A stretch of DNA of 64,000 nucleotides from an uncultured Campylobacter sp. (GCF_944323605.1 NZ_CALUTC010000003.1:1-64000); one strand, 5' to 3'. Counted from the stretch's first letter, positions 44,930 to 54,779 are shown. The notes: generated by a model from the sequence alone, not told the origin. Program-made: numbers and translations.

Positions 44930-46774
44930 ATGCAAAATATCATAGTTAGTGCTAATCCTTATGAAGAGCTTTTGAAATTTAGTGCAGATACTGGCAAAGA
45001 TTATGCTAGTCTTGATTTTGCTATACTTGGTTTTAGCACAAATTGCGATATAAACGGAGAGAGCAAAAGTTTCAGCGAAAAAGAGCTTGTTTTTTTTGAT
45101 GATGATGAGAATTTTTTAAATGAAACTTTAAAAATAAATCAAAATTATAAATTCCAAATAAAAGATTTAGATGAGAATTCTAAAAAGTTAAATGATTCTG
45201 TAAAAATAGAACTAAACAAAGATGGCACAACTTTGATTTTAAAATTATCATTACAAGATCTAGAATACCACAACTCTTTAGCTATGGATATCTTGCAAAC
45301 TGTATATAAAAAGATGATCAAAGAGGGGTTTTTTTTAAGCATTAGAATTTTTGATTTTAAGAAAAAACTTATAGATTTTTTACATAATTTCAAAGAAAAA
45401 AAGATACATAAGAAAAATGTAATAATTCAGATTTGCAAAGGTGTAAAAACTATCAGTGCAGAAGATGAAAAACTTATCTTGTCTTATCAGGACAAAATAA
45501 GACAAAAATATGGAGCTAATAAAGTAGGCATAATAGGAGTAAAAAAATCAGAACTTGTTTTTAAGCACATAAAACCGGGAACTTCTAAAAGAGGCAGGAG
45601 CTTGAAATTAGAATTTATAGAACCCCGTGCTTTGAAAGAAAATAAAATAGAAGTTTCCTTTTCTGAAAATTATGAAGAAAAGCAAGTAGCTGACAAAAAG
45701 GGCAAAAGTAATACAAGCGAGTATTTTGCTAAAAAAAGTGGTTTTGTATCTCACACCGGCGGTAGATATGATATAGAAAGTGAGCTAACTCTTTCATCTG
45801 TAAATTTTAAAGATACGGGAGCTATTTATGCTGGGCTTGATACAGGCGTTACTTTAAATTTAAGATCTCTTTCAGACTTAGAAGAGGCTGTTGGTTCAGG
45901 GGTTAATATAGAATGTGAGAATATTAACATAAATGGCAACGTGGCTGGAAATACTGTCATAAAAGCTAAGAATCTAAAAATTTATGGACAAACTCATAGC
46001 AAGAGTTCTTTATATGCTGAAAATGCCTATATATCAATGCATAAAGGAAGGCTTGAAGCTAAGGTGGCTGATTTAGATTCTATAGAAAATGCCTTCGTTA
46101 AAGCTGATATAGTAAAACTCAAAAAGTCTTTAGGCTCAAACATAGAAGCTAAAAAGGTGTATTTTTTATCTATGTCTAGCAATAATAATATAAATTTAAG
46201 CCAAGTGGCAGTTATTGATCGTATAGAAGGCTCTAATAATAAATTTTTAGTAAGCATAGAAAAAACAGAGGTCGATTTTGAACAAAGATTAAAAGAAATA
46301 AAGCAAAGACAAGAAAAACTTCCCTCTTTGATAGCTTCCTTACAAAATAATATGGACGCAAGCAGAGGAGGAGTTGAAACCATAATAAAACAAATAGAAA
46401 TTCTAAAATCACAAGGTCAAAAAATACCTGTAAATTTCTTTCAGATAGTAAAAGACTATCAAAATTATTTAAAAGAATTAAAGTCTTTAAACAAAGAGGA
46501 GGCTTCTTTGAAAATAGAAGAAGCTGAATTATTAGAAAAGATAAAAGAGGCTCAAAAGACCTTGTTTGACGCAAAGATTATAAACAAAGAAGGAAAATGG
46601 AGCGATATGAATGAGATAAAATTTAAATTCATACATCCTAAAAATGATGTGCTTTACTCTACCCGTTCAAGCGATAGTGCGAAACTTTTTATATTACATA
46701 AAGATGTTAATGACGGTGGAAAGCTCAAGATAGAGGCAAAAAATGAATTTAATGAAGAGGATACAAAATGGTAG
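44930..46774 (+). CDS. FapA/DUF342 family protein
   Basis: The 614-residue product has the FapA core: a central right-handed beta-helix-like domain with repeated short Gly/Asn strands (from about residue 290: [30 protein letters not shown], then [18 protein letters not shown]) followed by a coiled coil rich in Lys and Glu (about 440-560). FapA-type proteins in other bacteria affect polar or flagellar localisation; here the role is unknown. I start at 44930 ([16 protein letters not shown]), preceded by TAAGGAAAATTTATAT; an ATG at 44888 lies close to the presumed transcription start. It overlaps ruvA by 7 bases. Recalled as Cj0800c. Confidence 0.85.
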   Translation: MQNIIVSANPYEELLKFSADTGKDYASLDFAILGFSTNCDINGESKSFSEKELVFFDDDENFLNETLKINQNYKFQIKDLDENSKKLNDSVKIELNKDGTTLILKLSLQDLEYHNSLAMDILQTVYKKMIKEGFFLSIRIFDFKKKLIDFLHNFKEKKIHKKNVIIQICKGVKTISAEDEKLILSYQDKIRQKYGANKVGIIGVKKSELVFKHIKPGTSKRGRSLKLEFIEPRALKENKIEVSFSENYEEKQVADKKGKSNTSEYFAKKSGFVSHTGGRYDIESELTLSSVNFKDTGAIYAGLDTGVTLNLRSLSDLEEAVGSGVNIECENININGNVAGNTVIKAKNLKIYGQTHSKSSLYAENAYISMHKGRLEAKVADLDSIENAFVKADIVKLKKSLGSNIEAKKVYFLSMSSNNNINLSQVAVIDRIEGSNNKFLVSIEKTEVDFEQRLKEIKQRQEKLPSLIASLQNNMDASRGGVETIIKQIEILKSQGQKIPVNFFQIVKDYQNYLKELKSLNKEEASLKIEEAELLEKIKEAQKTLFDAKIINKEGKWSDMNEIKFKFIHPKNDVLYSTRSSDSAKLFILHKDVNDGGKLKIEAKNEFNEEDTKW

Positions 46775-47319
46775 TTGCTATAAATGGGATTTTAAAAAGC
46801 AAAGAACCTACCTTTGTTGTTATTAAATGTGCTAGTGGTCTTAGTTATGGAGTTTTTGTGTCTTTATTTTGCTCTTCTAATCTAAGCTTAAATGATGAAG
46901 TTGAGCTTTTTATAACGCAGATTATTAAAGAAGATTCTAATAAATTTTTTGGTTTTTTAGATAAGCAGGAGCAGCTTATGTTTGAAACCTTGCTAAAAGT
47001 AAATGGCATAGGCTCTAGCACAGCTATGGCACTTTGTTCTAGTATGAGGGTTAGTGATTTTTATAAAGCCTTGGCAAGTGCTGATGAAAATGCTTTTAAA
47101 AGAGTTCCTGGCATTGGTGCAAAAAGTGCTAAGAGAATCATAGTCGAACTTAGCGATAAGAAACCAAATATAAGCAATTTTACAAATGAAAAGGCACAAG
47201 CTTTGCAAGCCTTGCTTTCTCTAGGTTTTAAACAAGAAAAAGCAAGTGAAATTTTAAGCGCTTGTGTATCGCAAGATGTCTCAGAGCTTGTTAAAGAGGC
47301 TCTTAAAAAATTATCATAA
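46768..47319 (+). CDS. ruvA: Holliday junction DNA helicase subunit RuvA
   Basis: Binds Holliday junctions and loads RuvB. The 183-residue protein has the N-terminal OB fold ([20 protein letters not shown]), the two helix-hairpin-helix motifs [13 protein letters not shown] (about 74-86) and [17 protein letters not shown] (about 111-127), and the C-terminal RuvB-contact domain ([17 protein letters not shown]). Length is normal for the group. It overlaps the FapA-like gene and precedes ddl by 8 bases. Recalled as Cj0799c. Confidence 0.96.
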   Translation: MVVAINGILKSKEPTFVVIKCASGLSYGVFVSLFCSSNLSLNDEVELFITQIIKEDSNKFFGFLDKQEQLMFETLLKVNGIGSSTAMALCSSMRVSDFYKALASADENAFKRVPGIGAKSAKRIIVELSDKKPNISNFTNEKAQALQALLSLGFKQEKASEILSACVSQDVSELVKEALKKLS

Positions 47320-47327
47320 GGATTTAT

Positions 47328-48368
47328 ATGAAATTTGGAGTATTGTTTGGTGGAAATTCTTACGAACACGAGATAAGCATAGTTTCTGCCGTTGTGTTGA
47401 AAAAGGTTTTTAGAGGCGATATGAGCTTTATTTTTTGCGATAAGGATAGAAATTTTTACTTAATCGATACAGATAAAATGAATGCCAAAACCTTTAGTTC
47501 ATCAGCATATAAAAAAGAAAAACAACTTTTTTTAAAACAGGGCGGTTTTTTTGAAAAAACTGTATTAAAGGAAAAAAAGATAGAGCTTGATGTATGCATA
47601 AATTTGATACACGGTAAAGATGGAGAAGATGGAAAAATAGCTGCTTTGATGGAATTTTTTGATCTAAGGTATATAGGACCTAGGATAGAAGCGTCTGTCA
47701 TTTCGTATAATAAAGAATTTACTAAGCTTTATGCACAAAAAGTTGGCGTTAAAACCTTGCCTTATACTGTGTTAAAAAAGGGATACGAGCTTGCTAGCAC
47801 AGTAGAATTTCCTTGTATTTTAAAAGCCCTTAGGCTTGGAAGTAGCATAGGTTTGGCTGTAGCTAATAATAAAGATGAATTTGAATATGCCAAGGATCTT
47901 GCCTTTGAATTTGATAATGAAATTTTAATAGAAAAATTCATAAAAGATGTAAAAGAATACAATCTAGCAGGTTGTAAAATAAAAGATGAAATGATTTTTT
48001 CTATCATAGAGGAACCAAAGAAAAATGAGCTTTTAGATTTTGAACAAAAATATATGTCTTTTTCCTCAAGCACTTCGGCAAAGGAAGCTGAAATAAGCGA
48101 TGAGCTTAAACAAAAAATCAAAGACGCTTTTGTAAAAATTTATGATCCTTGTTTTAGGGGAGCATTGATAAGATGTGATTTTTTTGTTATAGATAATGAG
48201 GTTTATTTAAATGAAATAAACCCAAATCCAGGCTCTTTGGCAAATTATTTATTTGACGATTTTTCAGTTATTTTGCAAAGATTAGCAGAATGCGTAAGAA
48301 ATGAAAAACATATAGATATAGATTATGCTTTTTTGCATTCTATAAATGGGCAAAAGGGAAAACTGTAG
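47328..48368 (+). CDS. ddl: D-alanine-D-alanine ligase
   Basis: ATP-grasp ligase making D-Ala-D-Ala for MurF. The 346-residue protein has [17 protein letters not shown] at the N terminus, [18 protein letters not shown], the [15 protein letters not shown] loop, and the C-terminal metal site [15 protein letters not shown]. Length is normal. A frameshifted small gene follows 20 bases later. In C. jejuni ddlA (Cj0798c) is followed by the antitoxin-like gene, hydrolase and murF; here that set lies about 22 kb away. Confidence 0.96.
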   Translation: MKFGVLFGGNSYEHEISIVSAVVLKKVFRGDMSFIFCDKDRNFYLIDTDKMNAKTFSSSAYKKEKQLFLKQGGFFEKTVLKEKKIELDVCINLIHGKDGEDGKIAALMEFFDLRYIGPRIEASVISYNKEFTKLYAQKVGVKTLPYTVLKKGYELASTVEFPCILKALRLGSSIGLAVANNKDEFEYAKDLAFEFDNEILIEKFIKDVKEYNLAGCKIKDEMIFSIIEEPKKNELLDFEQKYMSFSSSTSAKEAEISDELKQKIKDAFVKIYDPCFRGALIRCDFFVIDNEVYLNEINPNPGSLANYLFDDFSVILQRLAECVRNEKHIDIDYAFLHSINGQKGKL

Positions 48369-48388
48369 ATTAATATAAGGAAAAATGC

Positions 48389-48605
48389 GTGAAATTTTTA
48401 AAAAATTTTTTTACAAGATCAAAAAGATTTAAACAAAATTTAGTTTCTATAAGAGATGACTTGAGAAATGATAAACCACTTATGAGTGCTTTTGTAGAAA
48501 AACTCTTAGAAGATAAGAAAGGACTAAGTGATATAAAATTTAGATGTAAATGATGATTTGCTTAAGGATGTGAGAGAAAAAATTGCAAATTTTAAAGCCT
48601 TTTAA
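48389..48605 (+). pseudogene. Small frameshifted gene after ddl
   Basis: Starts GTG at 48389 behind AAGGA with 7-base spacing. Frame 1 runs 54 codons (MKFLKNFFTRSKRF... to ...KGLSDIKFRCK, stop at 48551-48553). The codon pattern then stays protein-like in the +1 frame, reading NLDVNDDLLKDVREKIANF and ending TAA at 48603-48605. Removing one base in the TATAAAATTT run at about 48532-48541 would give a single 71-residue charged, helical protein. Probably a disrupted gene or a base-call error; a programmed shift is less likely. No family recognised. Its end overlaps the convergent queA stop. Confidence 0.5.
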
Positions 48606-49621
48606 AGTATAAGCATAGCATCGCCATAAGAATAAAAGCGATAATTTTCTTTCATAGCTATCTCATAAAGCTCTAGGGTTTTTTTTCTACCTATGAAAGA
48701 TGATACTAGCATTATTAAGCTTGATTTTGGTAGATGAAAATTTGTAAGCAGATAATCAACCCTTGTTGGAGGATTTTTAGGATGCAAAAATAAAGAGCAA
48801 AGCCCATTTTCCTCTTTTGTTCTTACGAAATTTTCTATAGTTCTTGCTACTGTTGTCCCAACTGCTAAAATTTTTTCATCACTTAGTAAAATTTTTTGCA
48901 AATCTTTGTTTATGAAAAAAAATTCCTCGTGCATTTTGTGTTCTAGTATATTTTCGCATTCAACATTTTTAAATGTTCCTGCTCCTATATGTAAGCTTAA
49001 ATAGTATAATTTGTGTTTTTTCTCAAGTTTTTTTAACATATCTTTTGAGAAATGCAAAGAAGCAGTAGGTGCAGCTACTGAGCCTAAATTTTTTGCAAAA
49101 ACAGTTTGATACTGGGTAGCGTCTTCTTTTTCATCTGCTCTTTTTATGTAAGGTGGCAATGGAACGTGTCCGTGATTTTCTAAGAATTCTAAAACCTCTT
49201 TGTGATTTAATTTCTTATCTTTTAAAAATTCTATTTTTCTAGTTCCATCGTCAAATAGTTCTAAAATTCTAACCTTTAAATCATCGCAAAAGCTTAAAAT
49301 ATCATCTTTTTTTACTCTAGCTCTTATCTGTGCTAAAAATTCGTATTCGTTTAAAGCTTTGTGAAATAAGAGTTCCACTTTTGCACCGCTTTGTTTTTTG
49401 CCAAAGATTCTAGCTTTTATAACCTTGCTATCGTTAAATACTATGCAACAGTGTGGTAAAATTTCGTATAAGTCTTTAAATTTAAGATGGCTTATTTTGT
49501 TTTTGTCTCTTTCATAAAGCAATAACTTAGCATCTTCTTTTGGTGATACTGGGTATTTTGCTATGAGATTATTATCAAATTTATAATCATAGTTTTTTAG
49601 TAGCAAATCCTCATCATTCAT
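48602..49621 (-). CDS. queA: S-adenosylmethionine:tRNA ribosyltransferase-isomerase
   Basis: Transfers and rearranges the ribose of SAM onto preQ1 in tRNA during queuosine synthesis. The 339-residue protein has the family signatures YDYKFDNNLIAKYPVSPKED at about 9-28, PPYIKRADEKEDATQYQTVF, the GSVAAPTASLHFS motif and LHIGAGTFKNVECENI. Length is normal. It overlaps tatC by 8 bases. Recalled as Cj0577c. Confidence 0.96.
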   Translation of the reverse strand: MNDEDLLLKNYDYKFDNNLIAKYPVSPKEDAKLLLYERDKNKISHLKFKDLYEILPHCCIVFNDSKVIKARIFGKKQSGAKVELLFHKALNEYEFLAQIRARVKKDDILSFCDDLKVRILELFDDGTRKIEFLKDKKLNHKEVLEFLENHGHVPLPPYIKRADEKEDATQYQTVFAKNLGSVAAPTASLHFSKDMLKKLEKKHKLYYLSLHIGAGTFKNVECENILEHKMHEEFFFINKDLQKILLSDEKILAVGTTVARTIENFVRTKEENGLCSLFLHPKNPPTRVDYLLTNFHLPKSSLIMLVSSFIGRKKTLELYEIAMKENYRFYSYGDAMLIL

Positions 49622-50363
49622 TTTTATTTTCTACTTCTGGATTTACCTTTTTTGCTATGTATATAGATAAGCCGTAGAGCAAACACAAAGGCAAGGCTAA
49701 TAGAAATTGAGATAGCACATCAGGCGGGGTCATAAGTGCTGCAAATATAAAAATAAGCAATATGGCTATTCTAAAATGTCTTTTTAAAAAGGCATCGCTT
49801 ACTATTCCAAGTTTTGCTAAAAAATATGTAAATATCGGCATTTCAAAAGCTATTCCAAATGCTAACATAATTTTTATGAAAAAACCAACATAAAGCCCTA
49901 TGCTAATTAAAGGTGTTAAGTTGTGAGTCCATCCAAAAAATATCAAAAAACTAAAAGCCATAGGTATAACTATGAAGTAACAAAAGCTAACGCCTAATAT
50001 AAACATAAAGGTTGCACTTATAACAAATGGTAAAACCAGTTTTTTTTCATTGTCATAAAGCCCTGGTGCTACAAATTTCCAAAACTGCCAAAAAATGATA
50101 GGAGAGCATATAAGTAAAGCGGTAAAAAAACTTACTTTCATAGCTGTAAATATTGGCTCTGTAAGCTCTACGAAAGTCATTTTGTTTGAAAGCTCCACTC
50201 CTTGATTTGCGGCTAGCAAAGCTTTTTCTACTGGGTTACTTAAAATTTTTAGTATATGATTGCTAAAAAAAAGACAAATAAAAAAAACGACTATAACACA
50301 GCTTACGCAAATAAAAAGTCTTTTTCTAAGCTCTACAAGGTGAGGTCTTAATTCTTCAAACAT
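49614..50363 (-). CDS. tatC: Twin-arginine translocase subunit TatC
   Basis: Receptor subunit of the Tat system, which exports folded, mostly cofactor-bearing respiratory proteins. The product starts MFEELRPHLVELRKRLFICV (the HLxELRxR N terminus of TatC), has six hydrophobic helices, and keeps the PIIFWQFWKFVAPGLYDNEK and FAFGIAFEMPIFTYF regions. I start at 50363 (249 residues); an upstream ATG at 50408 would add a segment inside tatB. It overlaps tatB by 8 bases. No tatA is in this window. Recalled as Cj0578c. Confidence 0.95.
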   Translation of the reverse strand: MFEELRPHLVELRKRLFICVSCVIVVFFICLFFSNHILKILSNPVEKALLAANQGVELSNKMTFVELTEPIFTAMKVSFFTALLICSPIIFWQFWKFVAPGLYDNEKKLVLPFVISATFMFILGVSFCYFIVIPMAFSFLIFFGWTHNLTPLISIGLYVGFFIKIMLAFGIAFEMPIFTYFLAKLGIVSDAFLKRHFRIAILLIFIFAALMTPPDVLSQFLLALPLCLLYGLSIYIAKKVNPEVENKNE

Positions 50364-50742
50364 CTTTGCCTTCCTTGTTTTTATCAACATCTTTTTGTGC
50401 TGTATCATCTGCAGCTATTTCTTTGTAATCTTGTGTTGTTGGGTTTGGATTAGGACCTGTGTTATTTGTAAAAATATCTTTTTTTAGTTCGTCAAATTCT
50501 TCAAAGCTAAGCTTTTTTCTTATATTTTCGTTGTATTGAGAAAATTCATCTTTGTATTTTTTAGCTTCTTCTTTCATTTCATTTATTCTAACTTCTTTGT
50601 CTAAGCTTTCTTTTACATCATCTATGTGTTTTTTAGCTGCCTTTATAAATTTAGCTATTTGTATCGCTGCGTCTGGCAATTTTTCAGGTCCTAGGACAAG
50701 CACAGCTACTATTGAAATAACTAAAATTTCACCCATACTCAT
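50356..50742 (-). CDS. tatB: Twin-arginine translocase subunit TatB
   Basis: Tat receptor partner of TatC. The 128-residue product has the short N-terminal membrane helix and hinge MSMGEILVISIVAVLVLGPEKLPDAA (Gly-Pro-Glu-Lys-Leu-Pro), followed by an amphipathic helix and a charged, low-complexity tail. This is the TatB form rather than TatA because of length and position before tatC. The ATG at 50742 follows AAGGA. Recalled as Cj0579c. Confidence 0.92.
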   Translation of the reverse strand: MSMGEILVISIVAVLVLGPEKLPDAAIQIAKFIKAAKKHIDDVKESLDKEVRINEMKEEAKKYKDEFSQYNENIRKKLSFEEFDELKKDIFTNNTGPNPNPTTQDYKEIAADDTAQKDVDKNKEGKDV

Positions 50743-50798
50743 AAGAAATCCTTGCTATAAAAAGCTACATTTTACAATTAAAAACTTTTAAAAAAGCT

Positions 50799-51860
50799 TT
50801 ACTCTTGTAAAAATAACGCTAATTCATCACTTAAAAGATAGTTTGGATTAAAAAATTTCTTTTTTCTCTCATTATACACTAGTTTTTTAGCTCTGCTTAA
50901 AAAAAAGGCTTTTTCTCTTTGTTCTTGGCTTATTTTGTTTGAATTTATACCAACCACACTTCTAAGTCCTAAAAATAAATGCTCTAAATTTAAAGATCTA
51001 TCATCTAGCTTTTCTACATCTCTAAAAATAGGATTTTGTATATATTCTTTTAAGGTTTTATGAGTGTAAAATCTTTGCTTTTTATAAAAACTAACAGAGC
51101 TAAGACCACAAGCTAAATATTCTTTGCCTTGCCAGTAAGCAAGATTGTGTTTGCAAATTTTGCCAAAATTACTTATTTCATACTGCTTAAAACCAAGCTC
51201 TTTTATAGAATTTATAAAATACTTCATAAGTAAGTAAGCATTTTTTTTGAAATGCTCTTTGTTTGCAAATGCTGTATTTTTTTCTATACTAATATTATAA
51301 GCACTTATGTGTTTTATTAAATTTTTGATACTTTTTAAGTGAGATATTTCGTAATTAAGCATTTTTTTATCATCTAGTTTTGTATCGTAAATAAGGTCTA
51401 AGTTGATGTTTTTAAAACCTAATTTAAAGGCATTGTTTATGCTATCATAAATGCTTTTTTGTCCGTGATTTCTGCCAAGAAATTTTAATTTTTTTTCATT
51501 AAAGCTTTGGGCTCCAAAAGACAGTCTATTTACCCCAAAATTTTTCATTTCTTTTAACCAAAATTCATTGCTTGAATTCGGGTTTGCTTCGCTTGTTATT
51601 TCACATTTATCGTTTAAAAAACAGTTCAAAAACTTAAAAATTTCTTCATAAAATTTAGCATCTACAATGCTAGGAGTTCCACCTCCTATAAATAATGTTT
51701 TTATGGACTGTTTTTTTATATTTAAAAACCTAAAATGAAATTTTAAATCCCTCATTAAAGCTTTAAAATATTCTTTTTCATATTTTTTGCTTAAGGAAGT
51801 AAAAGCACAGTAATTACACTTGCTCTCGCAAAATGGTATGTGTATATATAGATGTTGCAA
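50799..51860 (-). CDS. hemW: Radical SAM heme chaperone HemW-like
   Basis: Radical-SAM protein of the HemN/HemW group. The 353-residue product has IPFCESKCNYC with the cluster ligands Cys11, Cys15 and Cys18, then TLFIGGGTPSIVDA and the NRLSFGAQSFNEKKLKFLGR segment. It lacks the extra N-terminal region of true coproporphyrinogen III dehydrogenase HemN, so heme chaperoning or transfer (HemW) is more likely. No family-specific substrate evidence. Recalled as Cj0580c. It precedes tatB in the same direction with a 56-base spacer. Confidence 0.85.
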   Translation of the reverse strand: MQHLYIHIPFCESKCNYCAFTSLSKKYEKEYFKALMRDLKFHFRFLNIKKQSIKTLFIGGGTPSIVDAKFYEEIFKFLNCFLNDKCEITSEANPNSSNEFWLKEMKNFGVNRLSFGAQSFNEKKLKFLGRNHGQKSIYDSINNAFKLGFKNINLDLIYDTKLDDKKMLNYEISHLKSIKNLIKHISAYNISIEKNTAFANKEHFKKNAYLLMKYFINSIKELGFKQYEISNFGKICKHNLAYWQGKEYLACGLSSVSFYKKQRFYTHKTLKEYIQNPIFRDVEKLDDRSLNLEHLFLGLRSVVGINSNKISQEQREKAFFLSRAKKLVYNERKKKFFNPNYLLSDELALFLQE

Positions 51861-51959
51861 GTTTTAATCCAAAATTTGTATTTTTTATTTAATTCTAATA
51901 AAAATTTTATTTGAAATAAGTTAAGATTTCAAAGATTGATTTTTATTTTGAGGTTTTTT

Positions 51960-52427
51960 GTGAAAGAAAAAAAATACAGGCTAAATGTTGCTGCTATAAT
52001 ACTTTCATCAGCGTATCCCTTTGAATGTAAAGTGTTTATTGCAAAAAGAAATGATATGGATGATGTATGGCAGTTTCCCCAGGGAGGAATAGACGAAAAT
52101 GAAAATACTAAAAGTGCTATATTAAGAGAATTAGAAGAGGAGATTGGCACTAAAGATGTCGAATTTATAGCCACGTATCCAAAATGGTTAAAATATGATT
52201 TTCCAAGCAAGGTAGCACAAAAAATGTATCCTTATGATGGGCAAAGTCAAAAGTATTTTTTATTACGGTTAAAAGCAAATGCAAAGATAAATTTACATAC
52301 TAAACACCCGGAATTTGATGCTTACAAATTTGTTGATTTAAAAGAGCTTTTTAGTATAATTAATCATTTTAAAAGACCTCTTTATGTTAAAGTGATAAAG
52401 TATTTTCAAGAAAAAGGTTATATTTAA
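51960..52427 (+). CDS. rppH: RNA pyrophosphohydrolase (Nudix)
   Basis: Removes pyrophosphate from 5' ends of mRNA to start decay; may also hydrolyse dinucleoside polyphosphates. The 155-residue product reads KEKKYRLNVAAIILSS, then WQFPQGG and the Nudix box GGIDENENTKSAILRELEEE. I start at GTG 51960, preceded by GAGG with 6-base spacing; an in-frame ATG at 51936 lacks such a site. The stop overlaps the lysC ATG by 1 base. Recalled as Cj0581 (NudH). Confidence 0.95.
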   Translation: MKEKKYRLNVAAIILSSAYPFECKVFIAKRNDMDDVWQFPQGGIDENENTKSAILRELEEEIGTKDVEFIATYPKWLKYDFPSKVAQKMYPYDGQSQKYFLLRLKANAKINLHTKHPEFDAYKFVDLKELFSIINHFKRPLYVKVIKYFQEKGYI

Positions 52428-53635
52428 TGTTGATAGTGCAAAAATACGGTGGAACAAGTGTTGGAAGTTTAGAAAGGATAGAAGCGGTTGCTAAGAGAGT
52501 TATAAGTAGCAAAAAAGATGGTGTTAAGCTTGTTGTCGTTGTTTCTGCTATGAGCGGTGTTACAAATGATTTGATAAGCAAAGCAGAGTATTTTTCTAAA
52601 ATTCCTAACGCAAAAGATATGGACTTACTTTTAAGTAGCGGTGAAAGGGTAACATCAGCTTTGTTGTCTATAGCTTTGAATGAAGCAGGATATAAAGCAA
52701 ACGCTTTGAGCGGTCGTTTAGCTGGTATTGTTACAGATAGTTTTTACACAAAAGCTAGGATACAAAACATAGATACAAGTTACATAAAAAAGCTTTTAGA
52801 TGATGATACTATAGTCGTGATAGCCGGTTTTCAAGGTATTGATAAAAACGGTTTTGTTACTACTTTAGGAAGAGGGGGCAGCGATTTGAGTGCTGTTGCT
52901 TTAGCAGGAGCTTTAGAAGCAGATTTGTGTGAAATTTATACTGATGTTGATGGTGTTTATACTACAGATCCTAGAATAGAACCTAAAGCCAGAAAGCTTG
53001 ATATAATATCTTATGATGAGATGTTGGAGCTTGCTAGTTTAGGAGCTAAGGTTTTGCAAAATAGATCTGTTGAACTAGCAAAAAAGCTTAATGTAAAACT
53101 AGTAACTAGAAGCTCTTTTAACACAAATGAAGGAACTATAATAACAAAAGAGGATGAAAAAATGGAACAAGCATTAGTTAGCGGTATAGCACTTGATAAA
53201 AATCAAGCAAGGCTTACTTTGAGAAATATAGAAGACAAACCGGGCATAGCAGCCGAGATATTTACGGCTCTTGCAAATGAAAATATAAATGTTGATATGA
53301 TCATACAAAATGTAGGTAGAGATGGAACTACAAATTTAGGTTTTACAGTGCCTGAAAACGAACTAAGTATTGCTAAAAAAATTATGCAAAATGTATTAGG
53401 AGAAGATGCTTTGATAGAAACTGATAGCGAGGTGGTTAAGGTTTCTGTTGTGGGTGTTGGTATGAAATCGCACTCAGGAGTTGCTTCAAAAGCCTTCAAA
53501 AGCCTAGCAGATGAGGGGATAAATATAGGTATGATTTCTACAAGCGAGATAAAGATCTCTATGATAGTAAATGAGAAATATGCTGAATTAGCCGTAAGAG
53601 CTTTGCATAAAGCTTATGAATTAGATAAAAAATGA
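52427..53635 (+). CDS. lysC: Aspartate kinase
   Basis: First step of the aspartate family (Lys, DAP, Thr, Met). The 402-residue protein has the N-terminal kinase domain (VQKYGGTSVGSLERIEAVA, GRGGSDLSAVALAGAL, then YTDVDGVYTTDPRIEPKARK) and two C-terminal ACT domains (from about 265: DKPGIAAEIFTALANENINV, and VGVGMKSHSGVASKAFKSL) for feedback control, probably by lysine. Length matches single-chain type aspartokinases. It follows rppH with a TAATG overlap and overlaps hobA by 4 bases. Recalled as Cj0582. Confidence 0.96.
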   Translation: MLIVQKYGGTSVGSLERIEAVAKRVISSKKDGVKLVVVVSAMSGVTNDLISKAEYFSKIPNAKDMDLLLSSGERVTSALLSIALNEAGYKANALSGRLAGIVTDSFYTKARIQNIDTSYIKKLLDDDTIVVIAGFQGIDKNGFVTTLGRGGSDLSAVALAGALEADLCEIYTDVDGVYTTDPRIEPKARKLDIISYDEMLELASLGAKVLQNRSVELAKKLNVKLVTRSSFNTNEGTIITKEDEKMEQALVSGIALDKNQARLTLRNIEDKPGIAAEIFTALANENINVDMIIQNVGRDGTTNLGFTVPENELSIAKKIMQNVLGEDALIETDSEVVKVSVVGVGMKSHSGVASKAFKSLADEGINIGMISTSEIKISMIVNEKYAELAVRALHKAYELDKK

Positions 53636-54174
53636 CGACAGAATTTTTAAAATACACCCTAGATATTATAAGGCAAAATGGCACTTCAATGTCTTGGTTG
53701 GAAGAAAAAAGACTTGAATTTGCTCCTTTGCTTTCTAGCAGACTTAAACTTTTGATTCAAGATAGCAGACCATTTATTTTTATATGTGATGACGAAAGAG
53801 CGTGGTATGAAGAATATTTTTTAAGCAATATAAACTCCAGATCCCATAGACCTTTTGTTCCATTTTTTTCTTTAAAGTCTTTATGTAAAAATACCATAAG
53901 CACCTCAAATGATATAGCTCTTTTAAATGACTTGCTAGAGCTTTCTTTTCCAAATGGCTATGTATTTTTTTATGTCGGATTAAGCACTAATAAAATGGCA
54001 CAAGTAGCCAAGTCAAAAGACGATAGTTTATTAGTAGTTTTTGATGATAAAAATATACACAACAGTCTTTATATACCTTTAAAAGAGTCTAATTTAGATT
54101 CAAAATTAATATCGCTTTATAAATTTTTTGATAGCTCTTTAGAGGCTATTTTACTATCTAAGGTAAATATTTGA
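53632..54174 (+). CDS. hobA: DnaA-binding initiation regulator HobA
   Basis: Campylobacterota-specific partner of DnaA, structurally like DiaA, promoting DnaA assembly at oriC. The 180-residue product is recognised by its N terminus (EFLKYTLDIIRQNGTSMSWL, then EEKRLEFAPLL) and the internal DDERAWYEEYFL segment, and by its place before holB as in C. jejuni (Cj0583) and Helicobacter. No signal peptide. It overlaps lysC by 4 bases and holB by 4. Confidence 0.85.
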   Translation: MTTEFLKYTLDIIRQNGTSMSWLEEKRLEFAPLLSSRLKLLIQDSRPFIFICDDERAWYEEYFLSNINSRSHRPFVPFFSLKSLCKNTISTSNDIALLNDLLELSFPNGYVFFYVGLSTNKMAQVAKSKDDSLLVVFDDKNIHNSLYIPLKESNLDSKLISLYKFFDSSLEAILLSKVNI

Positions 54175-54779
54175 GTTTTATAAGCAAGATATTGATTAGC
54201 TCTGATTTTGAAATGATAAAAGAAAAAATCCAAGAGGAATACAAGGAAAGTATATTAAAATTTATACCTAAAACTGTTGCAAATGAATTTTTAATGGATG
54301 ATGCAAAAGAAGTGCAAAAAGAAAGCTTTCTTGCCGAAAATAAAGAAAAAATCATAGTAATAATGGCAAATTCTTTTAAAAATGAGGCACAAAATTTTTT
54401 ATTAAAGCTTTTTGAGGAGCCACCTAAAAATATAAAATTTTTACTTGTTTGTCCGTCAAAAAATTTGCTTTTACCAACTGTTAGGTCTCGTTTTATTATA
54501 GAAAAACATAAAACACAAAAAAATGATTTAAAATTCGATTTAGATATACAAAATTTAGACTTAAAAAGCTTTTTTGCATTTTTGCAAAAAAATGAAAATA
54601 TGGACAAAGTAGAGCTTATGGAACTTATAAAATACATATCCTTAAGCGTTTGCAAGAATAAAAGCCTAAATGATGAAGAGCTTGAGTATTTTTATAAATT
54701 TTATGAACTAGCTAGATTAAATTCAAGACCTAGCTTGATTTTATCGGCTATTTTTTTGCTTTTACAGGATAATGTTTAA
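54171..54779 (+). CDS. holB: DNA polymerase III delta' subunit (short)
   Basis: Probable delta' of the clamp loader. The 202-residue protein has the family segments NSFKNEAQNFLLKLFEEPPKN (NxAxNxLLKxLEEPP) and VRSRFIIE (SRC-type motif), but no Walker A P-loop, as expected for the non-ATPase delta' subunit; it is much shorter than the roughly 330-residue E. coli form. It starts with TTG inside the hobA stop (TTGA). The stop overlaps the folP ATG by 1 base. Recalled as Cj0584. Confidence 0.85.
   Translation: MSFISKILISSDFEMIKEKIQEEYKESILKFIPKTVANEFLMDDAKEVQKESFLAENKEKIIVIMANSFKNEAQNFLLKLFEEPPKNIKFLLVCPSKNLLLPTVRSRFIIEKHKTQKNDLKFDLDIQNLDLKSFFAFLQKNENMDKVELMELIKYISLSVCKNKSLNDEELEYFYKFYELARLNSRPSLILSAIFLLLQDNV

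Noticed and set aside
48389-48605. Programmed +1 frameshift
   Set aside because: No known slippery or pausing signal such as a stop codon at the shift site; decay or sequence error is simpler.
50364-50408. Longer TatC start at 50408
   Set aside because: The extra 15 residues lie inside tatB and are not TatC-like; the family begins MFEELRPHL.
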